A stretch of DNA of 7,870 nucleotides, taken from Bacteroidales bacterium (GTDB lineage: Bacteria; Bacteroidota; Bacteroidia; Bacteroidales; UBA932). Within the stretch, counting starts at the first letter, position 1. Every line of letters begins with the position of its first letter. Positions 1-5,984 of this stretch are shown piece by piece. Both the position numbers and the translations under genes were made by a program. The notes under the pieces are model-generated. The model ran no database searches. It saw nothing but the letters and a program-made list of their open reading frames with translations, and was not told where the DNA came from. The stretch spans positions 1 to 7,870 of the forward strand of contig JAFROA010000079.1 of assembly GCA_017429885.1 (NCBI GenBank), in the 5' to 3' direction.

Positions 1-418
1 TCACCCTCCAGTAATACACTCTGGAAGGCTCCAGGGCTTTTCCGGAATATGGCACGGAAACGGAGCGGTTGTCCTCAACCCAACCGCTGTCCCAAACGTC
101 ACCGGTTAGATCATAGGCCCCTTTCTCCGAGCCTGAAAGTATCACCCTCCAAGCGGTCTGGGTGGTTGGATACTTCCCCGGAACAATCCAGCTGAAAGAT
201 GGTCTGAAAGACCGGATTCCAACTGTCTGGAAATCCCCTTTAGCTTTATCTAAGTCACTCAAAGTCAAGTCCGTGGCATAGCCACCGGACCATACTGTCT
301 CTGTGTGTTCCACAAGATCGGTCATCAGACCGGACGGTTTCCCGGTCCCCGCCCGGAGTGTCACTGCCCCCTGGAAAGAGACCAGTACGGCCACAGCTAT
401 CAATAGAAATCTTCTCAT
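1..418 (-). CDS. GH78-type alpha-L-rhamnosidase, N-terminal fragment (runs off the left edge)
   Basis: The complementary strand is open from ATG at 418-416 to the window edge, giving 139 residues with no stop. Residues 1 to about 23 (MRRFLLIAVAVLVSF...) form a signal peptide. Then come LMTDLVEHTETVW and a GGYATDLTLSDL stretch, followed by the N-terminal beta-sandwich typical of bacterial GH78 rhamnosidases: FRPSFSWIVPGK (about 71-82), QTAWRVILSG (87-96), VWDSGWV (108-114), VPYSGKALEP (122-131) and VYYWRV (134-139). Known for the family: these enzymes remove terminal alpha-L-rhamnose from pectins, flavonoid glycosides and similar substrates with inversion of configuration, and are usually much longer than this fragment. 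The catalytic (alpha/alpha)6 barrel lies outside the window, so activity cannot be judged. The gene is divergent from the PTS operon, and a second rhamnosidase lies at the other end of the window. Family assignment is from remembered motif patterns and is fairly secure; the substrate is not. Confidence 0.82.
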   Translation of the reverse strand, partial: MRRFLLIAVAVLVSFQGAVTLRAGTGKPSGLMTDLVEHTETVWSGGYATDLTLSDLDKAKGDFQTVGIRSFRPSFSWIVPGKYPTTQTAWRVILSGSEKGAYDLTGDVWDSGWVEDNRSVSVPYSGKALEPSRVYYWRV

Positions 419-512
419 ATTTATCGTTTCTTACTGGTGAAGTTAAGGAAATAACCCGACTTGCACAAGCAGCCGAAAAGAGTTATATTAGCGGATAGAA
501 AAACTTTTCGAT
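419..512. promoter_or_regulatory. Divergent intergenic promoter region
   Basis: This 94-base gap separates two divergent genes for secreted proteins and must hold both promoters. A near-palindrome, CTTGCACAAG (460-469), supplies a CTTG on each strand, close to the Bacteroidetes -33 element TTTG. On the plus strand, 20 bases further on, lies TATATTAG (484-491), a near match to the -7 box TAnnTTTG, 21 bases before the ATG at 513. On the minus strand, also after 20 bases, lies TAACTTCA (445-438), a weaker match, 19 bases before the rhamnosidase start. The plus-strand promoter is reasonably supported; the minus-strand one is tentative. No clear Shine-Dalgarno sequence precedes either start. Confidence 0.45.
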
Positions 513-1967
513 ATGAGACTCCTGGAAACACTATTCATGGCCATGGTCCTTGGCCTCGCGGCATCAGCCGCGAATACCTCTTCCGCCGCCACACCGATTC
601 CCAGCGGCATCTACAGTTATGAGGATATTGGCGAGACGGGGACCATCAACATAGCCTTCAATGATAAGGGAGAGTTGTGGTTCTACGCTTTCGTGATCAA
701 CGAGGACGGCCATACGGCTGAGCTAACCCCCGAAAACGGGGCATGGATCCCCATGAAAGGCAACAAGTTCAGCTACAACCTCAAAACAAACTCTTTGGAC
801 TACACCCTTGAGGGTGAGTTCTTTCCGGATGAGGAACTCCTTGAGCTCAAGGATAATTTCAACGCTGGAGGCACACCTTTCGGTATGGGAATGGGTCTTG
901 CGGCCCACTACCGCTACGAGGGTGGTTCTTTCGCCACCCCGGACGGGTATATGTACGAGCTCATCGATGAGGGCACAACCGCCAGGTTGGTCCACGGAGG
1001 ACGTTATTCCGGAGTTGTCCAGGTCCCTGACGCTGTCAAGTTCAACGGCGAAGAGTACCCGGTCGTCGGTATAGGTGAGAACGCTTTCACAAACAATTAC
1101 GACGTGACTGAGGTCCGGATGGGAGCCAAGGACCAGTTCATCATGCCCGGAGCCTTCTGGGGCAGCGGCATTCCCTACGATTGGGATAGCCTGACAAAGC
1201 CAGGCTATGTCTATCCAGACAAAGACTTTTTCGCTTTCGTCAGCGCGTCCGCCAGGGATGACGAATATGACTATTCCATGGACAACTGGGTGATATTCAA
1301 GCAGAACTACGGACGTCTATACTTTGTGAGGGACAACTCAAAGGATGAGAACGCCAAATGGGGCTGCTTCCACGCCGACCCGGATATAGCCCAAGGCATC
1401 CACTATGAGCTCCGCACCTATGACGAGCTTCGCAAGAAGATGTTCCGGGGATATACCAACTTCGAGGTCATCGCCCTGGCCTCCGACAGCCAGTTCGCCG
1501 CTTTCCACAGGTTCCCTTCTTTCAGCAGATGGAAATACCCCGAGCCGGAGGTGCCCTTGGATCTGGTTTACGAACAGGAACTCGCCAGGAAATTCGGACG
1601 GAAGATCATGTATTCAAGAAGAGTGGCTGAGCTCAGGAACGAGAACCGCTGCTTCGGCATGGTCGAGTTCGAGCACAAGGGAAAGGAAGCGATGGTTGCC
1701 TTCGTATGGATAGACTATGGCACCATCACCGCCACATACACAAAGACGACAGAGTTCGATCCGGAAGATCCCTACAGCATCTGGAATGTCGATCTTGAGG
1801 AATACGGCACCCCGGAAGTGCTTTCAATCGCCCTCGACCCTCAGGATAACCCGATCATATGGATCAACCATCCCGCCCCTGAGAGCATTAATCTTATGGG
1901 GCTGCGTAAAGTCGGTGACAAACTAGTCCCATTCGGCGAGGAACAGTGGTACGTCGCCTACGACTAA
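513..1967 (+). CDS. Secreted BspA-like (LRR_5-type) protein of unknown function, first gene of the PTS operon
   Basis: The product is 484 residues. Residues 1 to about 26 look like a signal peptide (hydrophobic MAMVLGLAASAA, then an Ala/Ser/Thr-rich cleavage region), so the protein is probably exported; there is no lipobox Cys. Residues about 158-203 resemble one unit of a BspA-type leucine-rich repeat: YSGVVQVPDAVKFNGEEYPV, then VVGIGENAFTNNYDVTEVRM, the 'IGxxAFxxxxxLTxV' pattern. Only about one unit is present, whereas BspA proteins usually carry many. The rest (30-155 and 230-484) is rich in aromatic and acidic residues and appears beta-rich; I do not recognise it. ATG 513 fits the promoter at 460-491; Met9 and Met11 would shorten the signal peptide n-region. 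The stop is 10 bases before mtlA, so the two are probably co-transcribed. A link to hexitol uptake is inferred only from position. Known BspA-like proteins act in surface adhesion, but that role is unproven here. Confidence 0.7.
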   Translation: MRLLETLFMAMVLGLAASAANTSSAATPIPSGIYSYEDIGETGTINIAFNDKGELWFYAFVINEDGHTAELTPENGAWIPMKGNKFSYNLKTNSLDYTLEGEFFPDEELLELKDNFNAGGTPFGMGMGLAAHYRYEGGSFATPDGYMYELIDEGTTARLVHGGRYSGVVQVPDAVKFNGEEYPVVGIGENAFTNNYDVTEVRMGAKDQFIMPGAFWGSGIPYDWDSLTKPGYVYPDKDFFAFVSASARDDEYDYSMDNWVIFKQNYGRLYFVRDNSKDENAKWGCFHADPDIAQGIHYELRTYDELRKKMFRGYTNFEVIALASDSQFAAFHRFPSFSRWKYPEPEVPLDLVYEQELARKFGRKIMYSRRVAELRNENRCFGMVEFEHKGKEAMVAFVWIDYGTITATYTKTTEFDPEDPYSIWNVDLEEYGTPEVLSIALDPQDNPIIWINHPAPESINLMGLRKVGDKLVPFGEEQWYVAYD

Positions 1968-1977
1968 CATCTTCTTA

Positions 1978-3738
1978 ATGAGAGAGCAGATACAGAAATT
2001 CGGGCGGAGCCTTAGCGCGATGGTCATGCCGAATATCGGCGCGTTCATCGCCTGGGGTCTCATCACCGCCCTCTTCATCCCCGGAGGATGGTGGCCTAAC
2101 GAGAGCATCGCCAAGATGGTCTCGCCAATGCTGAAGTACCTCCTGCCAACTCTCATAGCGTTCACCGCCGGAAAAAATGTCTGTGGATACAGAGGAGGAG
2201 TGGCCGGAGCGGTAGCCGCCATGGGCGTCATCATCGGCACCGACACTCCCATGTTCCTTGGAGCCATGATTATGGGTCCGTTGGCCGGCTGGTGCGTAAA
2301 GCGGTTCGACAAACTGGTGGAGGGAAAAGTGGGAGCCGGGTTCGAGATGCTTGTGGACAACTTCTCCTTGGGTATCATCGCCATGATCCTGGCGGTCTCC
2401 GGATATCTCGTCATCGGCAATGTGGTCGATTCTCTCACTAAGCTTCTAAGCTCGGGAGTCGACTGGATGCTCGCCCACAAGATGAATCCCCTCCTGGCCG
2501 TGCTTGTGGATCCGGCTAAGGTACTGTTCCTCAACAATGCCGTGAACCACGGCATTATGACCCCTCTAGGTATACAGCAAGCGGCTGAGATGGGCCAGTC
2601 CATGTTATTCCTCGTAGATCCAAATCCTGGCCCTGGACTGGGAATCCTGCTGGCCTGCTGGGCATTCGGCAAGGGAATGACCAAGGACGCCGCCCCAGGA
2701 GCCGCCGTGATCCAGCTATTCGGAGGAATCCATGAGATATATTTCCCTTATGTCCTAGCCAGGCCAGTTCTGCTTCTCGCCGTGATGACCGGCAACATCT
2801 GCTCGCTCCTGTTCTTCACATTGACAGGATTCGGACTGGTTGCGCCAGCCTCCCCCGGAAGCCTGATTTCCATCATTTTGATGTCTCCTAAAGGCAGGCT
2901 GTTCATCGGCATCCTGGGAGTCCTCATTGGAACCGCAATCTCCTTCCTGCTGGCCATTCCGATGATAAAGGCAAAGCCTGATTTCCAAGGCGAGGAAGAA
3001 GCGGCGACAGATAAAAAAGGTTCAGAACCTCTTCCCGCCCTTCCGGGTGAGGTGAGGAAGATAGTCTTCGCCTGTGACGCTGGAATGGGCTCCAGCGCCT
3101 TGGGAGCCACCAGATTCAAAGCCAAACTCCAGAAAAACGGAATAAGCGGGATAACCTGCGTCAACTCAGCGGTCGACGCCATTCCAGATGACGCGGACAT
3201 CGTTGTATGTCAGAGTGTGCTTGCCGCCAGGATCCATGGTCACGAAGTTGTCCAGATCACGAACTTCATCTCCGACCCCAAACTCGACGAACTGGCCGCC
3301 CGTCTTAAAAACAAGGATATTCCCGTCTTGATAAAAGGGAACATACTCGCCGGTCTGCCTTCTGAGAGCAAGGAAGACGCGATACTCCGTGCGGGGCGGC
3401 TTCTGGAGGAATCCGGATATGTCGAGAAGGGATATTCAGGATCGATGTTGGAAAGAGAGAGACTCACCACAACCTACATGGGCATGGGCGTGGCTATCCC
3501 GCATGGAACCTCAGAGGCCAAGGAGAAGGTCCTAAGGAGTGGAATATCCGTCCTGCAATATCCGGAAGGTGTTGATTTTGGTGACGATAAGGCCTTTCTC
3601 ATCGTGGGAATCGCAGGTAAGGGAGACGAGCACCTCGACCTTTTGGCGAAGGTCTCCACCACCTTGGAAGACGAGGCCACCCTCGATTATCTATGCCACA
3701 CCGCTGACGCGGAAGGAATATTCGACAAACTGAGATGA
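1978..3738 (+). CDS. mtlA: PTS mannitol-type permease EIICBA
   Basis: This 586-residue inner-membrane protein matches mannitol permease along its length, in the order IIC-IIB-IIA. By homology it imports mannitol and phosphorylates it to mannitol 1-phosphate. IIC (about 1-330) has several hydrophobic segments and family motifs: MVMPNIGAFIAWG (15-27), GVIIGTDTPMFLG (83-95), FLNNAVNHGI (184-193; His191 corresponds to E. coli His195) and GGIHEIYFPYV (249-259). IIB (about 359-446) has FACDAGMGSSALGA (364-377), with Cys366 as the phosphorylated residue. IIA (about 450-586) has MGVAIPHGT (503-511), with His509 as the phosphoacceptor and His552 as the second active-site His. The E. coli protein is 637 residues; the shortfall lies mainly in the inter-domain linkers, and the IIB-IIA linker is almost absent. 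All key residues remain, so it looks functional. It starts 10 bases after the upstream stop with no clear ribosome site; ptsH follows after 1 base. Mannitol is the best guess; a related hexitol is possible. Confidence 0.93.
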   Translation: MREQIQKFGRSLSAMVMPNIGAFIAWGLITALFIPGGWWPNESIAKMVSPMLKYLLPTLIAFTAGKNVCGYRGGVAGAVAAMGVIIGTDTPMFLGAMIMGPLAGWCVKRFDKLVEGKVGAGFEMLVDNFSLGIIAMILAVSGYLVIGNVVDSLTKLLSSGVDWMLAHKMNPLLAVLVDPAKVLFLNNAVNHGIMTPLGIQQAAEMGQSMLFLVDPNPGPGLGILLACWAFGKGMTKDAAPGAAVIQLFGGIHEIYFPYVLARPVLLLAVMTGNICSLLFFTLTGFGLVAPASPGSLISIILMSPKGRLFIGILGVLIGTAISFLLAIPMIKAKPDFQGEEEAATDKKGSEPLPALPGEVRKIVFACDAGMGSSALGATRFKAKLQKNGISGITCVNSAVDAIPDDADIVVCQSVLAARIHGHEVVQITNFISDPKLDELAARLKNKDIPVLIKGNILAGLPSESKEDAILRAGRLLEESGYVEKGYSGSMLERERLTTTYMGMGVAIPHGTSEAKEKVLRSGISVLQYPEGVDFGDDKAFLIVGIAGKGDEHLDLLAKVSTTLEDEATLDYLCHTADAEGIFDKLR

Positions 3739-3739
3739 T

Positions 3740-3997
3740 ATGATAGCCAAGAAAGTGATAATCGGGGCGTCAGATGGCCTTCACGCCCGTCCTGCCGGAG
3801 ACCTGGTCAAACTCGTCAAGTCCTTCGCGGGAACTCAGGTCACGCTGTCCACGTCCGCCAGATCAGTCAATGCGTCCAGCATCCTCTCAATTCTGAGCCT
3901 GGCGCTGAAGAAAGGGACTGAGGTTGAGGTAAAGGCGGTTGGACCGGACGAGGAGAAAGCATTGGCGGAAGTGACACGGTTTCTGGAAAGCCTTTAG
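3740..3997 (+). CDS. ptsH: HPr, phosphocarrier protein of the PTS
   Basis: This 85-residue cytoplasmic protein is of normal HPr length. It carries the active-site motif GLHARPA (13-19), with His15 as the phosphoacceptor, followed by the usual Pro18. The second conserved block, RSVNASSILSILSLAL (41-56), aligns with the HPr Ser46 loop; Ser47 matches the regulatory serine by alignment (SVNxxSI), although no HPr kinase gene is in the window. HPr receives phosphate from Enzyme I and passes it to the IIA domain of the permease. The gene starts 1 base after the mtlA stop (TGATATG), suggesting coupled translation. It ends with TAG at 3995-3997, and ptsI starts 6 bases later in the same reading frame. 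The tail (FLESL) is complete. Assignment is secure. Whether it serves only this permease or also regulates other genes cannot be told. Confidence 0.95.
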   Translation: MIAKKVIIGASDGLHARPAGDLVKLVKSFAGTQVTLSTSARSVNASSILSILSLALKKGTEVEVKAVGPDEEKALAEVTRFLESL

Positions 3998-4003
3998 GTT
4001 AAA

Positions 4004-5500
4004 ATGGAAGGGACACTTGCCATAGGTAAGGCTTGGATTCTCCACCGCGGGGACGACACCAGACGATGTGATGGACGGACGCTTGATGAGGCCTTCGGAC
4101 ATGAGACATCACGTTTAAAGGAATATATCGAGAACAGTCCGGCCCCGGAAGTGTTTTCCGCCCATCTGGAGATTCTTGAGGATCCGCTGCTCCAAGACAC
4201 CATCCAGAGAAATGTCACTGAAGGCATGACGCCTGCGGAAGCCGTCAAGGCCGCTGCGGATGAGATTTCCGGCATGTTCAATGAGATCGGGGATGATTAC
4301 TTCAAAGCCAGGGTAGATGACCTGAATGACGTCTGCAAAGGTCTTGTGGAGTTCCTCGACGGAAAATGCGGAAATCCTTTCGAGAACCTTCCCGATGACG
4401 CTATCGTGGTAACCCGGGAATTGTTTCCCTCGGATACGGTGGAAATGAATCTGGGAAAAGTCAGGGCCTTGGTCACCTCGAAAGGCAGCCCGACGAGCCA
4501 TGTGGGCATCATCGCCAGAAGCAAAGGAATCCCATTCGTGACCGGAATAGACATAAGCGGAATCCAGGCTGGAGACCTCCTTCTGGTCGACGCCGTAAGC
4601 TCGGAAGTGATTGTCAATCCGACAAATAGCCAAACTGAAGCATTCAAGGACAGGATGGCTGCGGGAAATGATATTCCGGAAATAATGAGACGTGTGGTCA
4701 CTAAATACGGGATGAGAATCTTCGGCAATGCCGGTTCCGTAAAAGACATCGAGGCCGCTATCAAAAGCGGAGCCGACGGTATCGGTCTGTTCAGGACTGA
4801 GTTCCTCTTCCTGGACCGCGACGAGCTTCCTTCAGAAGAAGACCAATACCAGATCTACAAAGAGGCAGTGGAGGCCTGCCAGGGCCGCCCTTTGACAATA
4901 AGGACCATGGACATAGGAGGTGACAAGCCTTCTCCTGGCCTGAATATTCCAAAAGAAGACAACCCCTATCTCGGAATGAGAGGAATAAGGTTGTCTCTCT
5001 CTATGCCTGACATCTTCAAAGAACAGATCCGGGCGATACTTCGTGCCAGCGCGCACGGCAAAGTCAGGATGATGCTCCCGATGGTCACCAGGGTTGAGGA
5101 ACTCATCCAGACCAGGGCGCTTGTGAGAGAATGCGACGCTTCTTCCGATTTGGAAATAGGAGTGATGATCGAGACTCCAGCCGCGGCGCTCATTTCTGAC
5201 CTTCTCGCGGAAGAGGCTGATTTCTTCAGCATAGGCACCAATGACCTGACCCAGTACGTGATGGCCGCAGACAGAGGAAACGCTTCTGTATCATATCTTA
5301 ACGACCCTCTTGACGAAGCCGTTGTCCGTGCTGTCAAGATAGTTGTGGAAGCTGCCCACAAGAAAGGAATACCTGTGGGAGTGTGCGGTGAGGCGGCCTT
5401 CAATCCTGAATTCGCGGAGCTACTGTGCGGACTGGGAGTGGACAGTCTGAGTCTTGGCTCACCAGCCTTGATAAAGTCCTTGAAACACCTTCGCCCCTGA
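4004..5500 (+). CDS. ptsI: Enzyme I, PEP-protein phosphotransferase of the PTS (compact form)
   Basis: At 498 residues this is clearly shorter than typical EI (E. coli 575). EI autophosphorylates from PEP on a histidine and passes the phosphate to HPr. Residues 1-10 (MEGTLAIGKA) match the family start but lack the usual ASPGIA stretch. FSAHLEILEDPLL (51-63) is the helical HPr-binding region. The phosphohistidine loop is KGSPTSHVGIIARS (160-173), with His166, where E. coli has GGRTSHTSIMAR. The PEP-binding barrel keeps its key residues: LFRTEFLFLDRD (262-273, Arg264), IRTMDIGGDK (299-308, Arg300), VMIETPAAA (387-395, Glu389), DFFSIGTNDLTQYVMAADR (406-424) and GVCGEAA (459-465, Cys461). It ends at SLKHLRP, where E. 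coli EI continues for roughly 40 more residues; no other frame continues the homology, so this is not a visible frameshift. An in-frame TAG at 3995 fixes ATG 4004 as the first possible Met start. With all catalytic residues present it is probably active. Confidence 0.93.
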   Translation: MEGTLAIGKAWILHRGDDTRRCDGRTLDEAFGHETSRLKEYIENSPAPEVFSAHLEILEDPLLQDTIQRNVTEGMTPAEAVKAAADEISGMFNEIGDDYFKARVDDLNDVCKGLVEFLDGKCGNPFENLPDDAIVVTRELFPSDTVEMNLGKVRALVTSKGSPTSHVGIIARSKGIPFVTGIDISGIQAGDLLLVDAVSSEVIVNPTNSQTEAFKDRMAAGNDIPEIMRRVVTKYGMRIFGNAGSVKDIEAAIKSGADGIGLFRTEFLFLDRDELPSEEDQYQIYKEAVEACQGRPLTIRTMDIGGDKPSPGLNIPKEDNPYLGMRGIRLSLSMPDIFKEQIRAILRASAHGKVRMMLPMVTRVEELIQTRALVRECDASSDLEIGVMIETPAAALISDLLAEEADFFSIGTNDLTQYVMAADRGNASVSYLNDPLDEAVVRAVKIVVEAAHKKGIPVGVCGEAAFNPEFAELLCGLGVDSLSLGSPALIKSLKHLRP

Positions 5501-5501
5501 G

Positions 5502-5524
5502 CGATGGCATTTGCCACGATTTTT
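5502..5524 (+). terminator. Candidate weak intrinsic terminator of the PTS operon
   Basis: Just after the ptsI stop, TGGC (5505-5508) pairs with GCCA (5513-5516) around an ATTT loop. The stem is extended by C5502-G5518 and G5503-C5517 across a bulged A5504, and is followed by five Ts (5520-5524). The stem is short, so termination may be partial, and some transcripts could continue into the small repeat gene downstream. The T-run touches the next promoter element. Confidence 0.4.
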
Positions 5525-5526
5525 GC

Positions 5527-5534
5527 TATATTTA
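5527..5534 (+). promoter_or_regulatory. Putative -7 box for the YKSDA-repeat gene
   Basis: TATATTTA differs by one base from the Bacteroidetes -7 box TAnnTTTG and begins 30 bases before the ATG at 5557, much as TATATTAG at 484 begins 29 bases before its gene. No good -33 element is seen: the TTTG at 5510-5513 is only 13 bases upstream, too close for the usual 19-21. The leader is A-rich and runs into ATCATCATG, without a Shine-Dalgarno sequence. Confidence 0.4.
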
Positions 5535-5556
5535 CAAGGAACAAAACTTCATCATC

Positions 5557-5892
5557 ATGAAAAAGATATTAATAACACTGGTTCTGGCTCTGATAGGAGT
5601 TGCCGCATCGGGGCAGACTGTCTATAGCTGCGACTACAAGAGTGACGCGCAAGTCAAGGTCTATGTGACTAAATACAAGAGTGACGCTGACCTTGTGGTG
5701 TACAAAACCAACTACAAGAGCGACGCCGACGCCAACAAGGGCATCTGGTACTTCGTTAAGTACAAGAGCGACGCCAAGAAGAAAATCTATTTCGTCGATT
5801 ACAAGAGCGACGCCGACCTAGTGGTGTATTTCACTGACTACAAGAGCGACGCCGGATGGAAAAATAATTCCAAGAAACACTTAATGTACTGA
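5557..5892 (+). CDS. Small secreted YKSDA-repeat protein (DUF6150-type)
   Basis: This 111-residue protein has a clear signal peptide, MKKILITLVLALIGVAASG, with probable cleavage near Gly19/Gln20. The mature part is built almost wholly from six YKSDA motifs at residues 27, 40, 53, 69, 82 and 95, spaced 13, 13, 16, 13 and 13. Between them are short beta-strand-like stretches (VKVYVTK, LVVYKTN, KKIYFVD, LVVYFTD). It ends GWKNNSKKHLMY. From memory, similar Bacteroidetes proteins are grouped as DUF6150; their function is unknown to me. The periodic hydrophobic/aromatic pattern suggests a small repetitive beta fold outside the cytoplasm (inference). ATG 5557 is chosen because it starts the signal peptide and follows the promoter; the frame is open back to 5425, but that part overlaps ptsI. 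The gene has its own promoter candidate and a strong terminator downstream, so it is probably monocistronic. Confidence 0.85.
   Translation: MKKILITLVLALIGVAASGQTVYSCDYKSDAQVKVYVTKYKSDADLVVYKTNYKSDADANKGIWYFVKYKSDAKKKIYFVDYKSDADLVVYFTDYKSDAGWKNNSKKHLMY
5635..5889 (+). repeat. Six YKSDA coding repeats arranged as two 42-residue super-repeats
   Basis: The 15-base units encoding YKSDA lie at 5635, 5674, 5713, 5761, 5800 and 5839. The last four are identical (TACAAGAGCGACGCC); the first two differ only at third codon positions. Units 1-3 and 4-6 are offset by exactly 126 bases (42 codons). Units 2 and 5 both continue as DADLVVYxT, which points to duplication of a three-motif block (5635-5760 and 5761-5889). 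This is an intragenic repeat and not a mobile or CRISPR repeat. Confidence 0.85.
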
Positions 5893-5911
5893 CGGCTTTC
5901 AAAACGATATG

Positions 5912-5943
5912 AGAATATCCCGGAACGGTTTCCGGGATATTTT
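5912..5943 (+). terminator. Strong intrinsic terminator after the YKSDA-repeat gene
   Basis: AATATCCCGGAA (5914-5925) pairs perfectly with TTCCGGGATATT (5930-5941) around a CGGT loop, giving a 12-bp stem. It can be extended outward by G5913-T5942 (wobble) and A5912-T5943. The 3' arm runs into TTTTC. The hairpin lies 20 bases after the stop codon at 5890-5892. The T-tail is on the plus-strand side only, so it should act in one direction. Confidence 0.8.
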
Positions 5944-5945
5944 CG

Positions 5946-5953
5946 TATATTTA
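5946..5953 (+). promoter_or_regulatory. Putative -7 box for the GH106 rhamnosidase gene
   Basis: TATATTTA is the same octamer as the element at 5527 and a one-base variant of TAnnTTTG. It begins 39 bases before the ATG at 5985 and directly follows the terminator hairpin. The place where a -33 element would lie (about 5921-5925) is inside the hairpin and shows no TTTG, so another factor or a degenerate element may be involved. Confidence 0.35.
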
Positions 5954-5984
5954 TGGCATCCCGAATAACCACGTCACCAATAAT

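Noticed and set aside
1923..2684. A long open frame (253 codons) on the minus strand inside mtlA
   Set aside because: It lies opposite a well-conserved permease, and its product is a Pro/Ser/Thr/Met-rich shadow with no recognisable motif.
5510..5513. TTTG as the -33 element of the YKSDA-repeat gene
   Set aside because: It is only 13 bases from the TATATTTA box, well short of the 19-21 expected for Bacteroidetes promoters.
5425..5556. A 44-residue N-terminal extension of the YKSDA-repeat protein
   Set aside because: It overlaps the end of ptsI, contains the terminator and promoter candidates, and would bury the signal peptide that begins at ATG 5557.
5461..5556. A frameshift at the 3' end of ptsI explaining the short C-terminus
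   Set aside because: Neither alternative frame after 5461 encodes anything resembling the EI C-terminal helices; the stop is followed by a terminator-like hairpin and a new promoter.
5635..5853. Regular short direct repeats that could suggest a CRISPR array
   Set aside because: The repeats are 15 bases, in frame and encode YKSDA within a secreted protein; the intervening stretches are also coding and similar to each other.
5909..5968. A 19-residue open frame beginning ATGAGAATATCC
   Set aside because: It is formed by the inverted repeat of the intrinsic terminator and extends through the next promoter element, so it is very unlikely to be translated.
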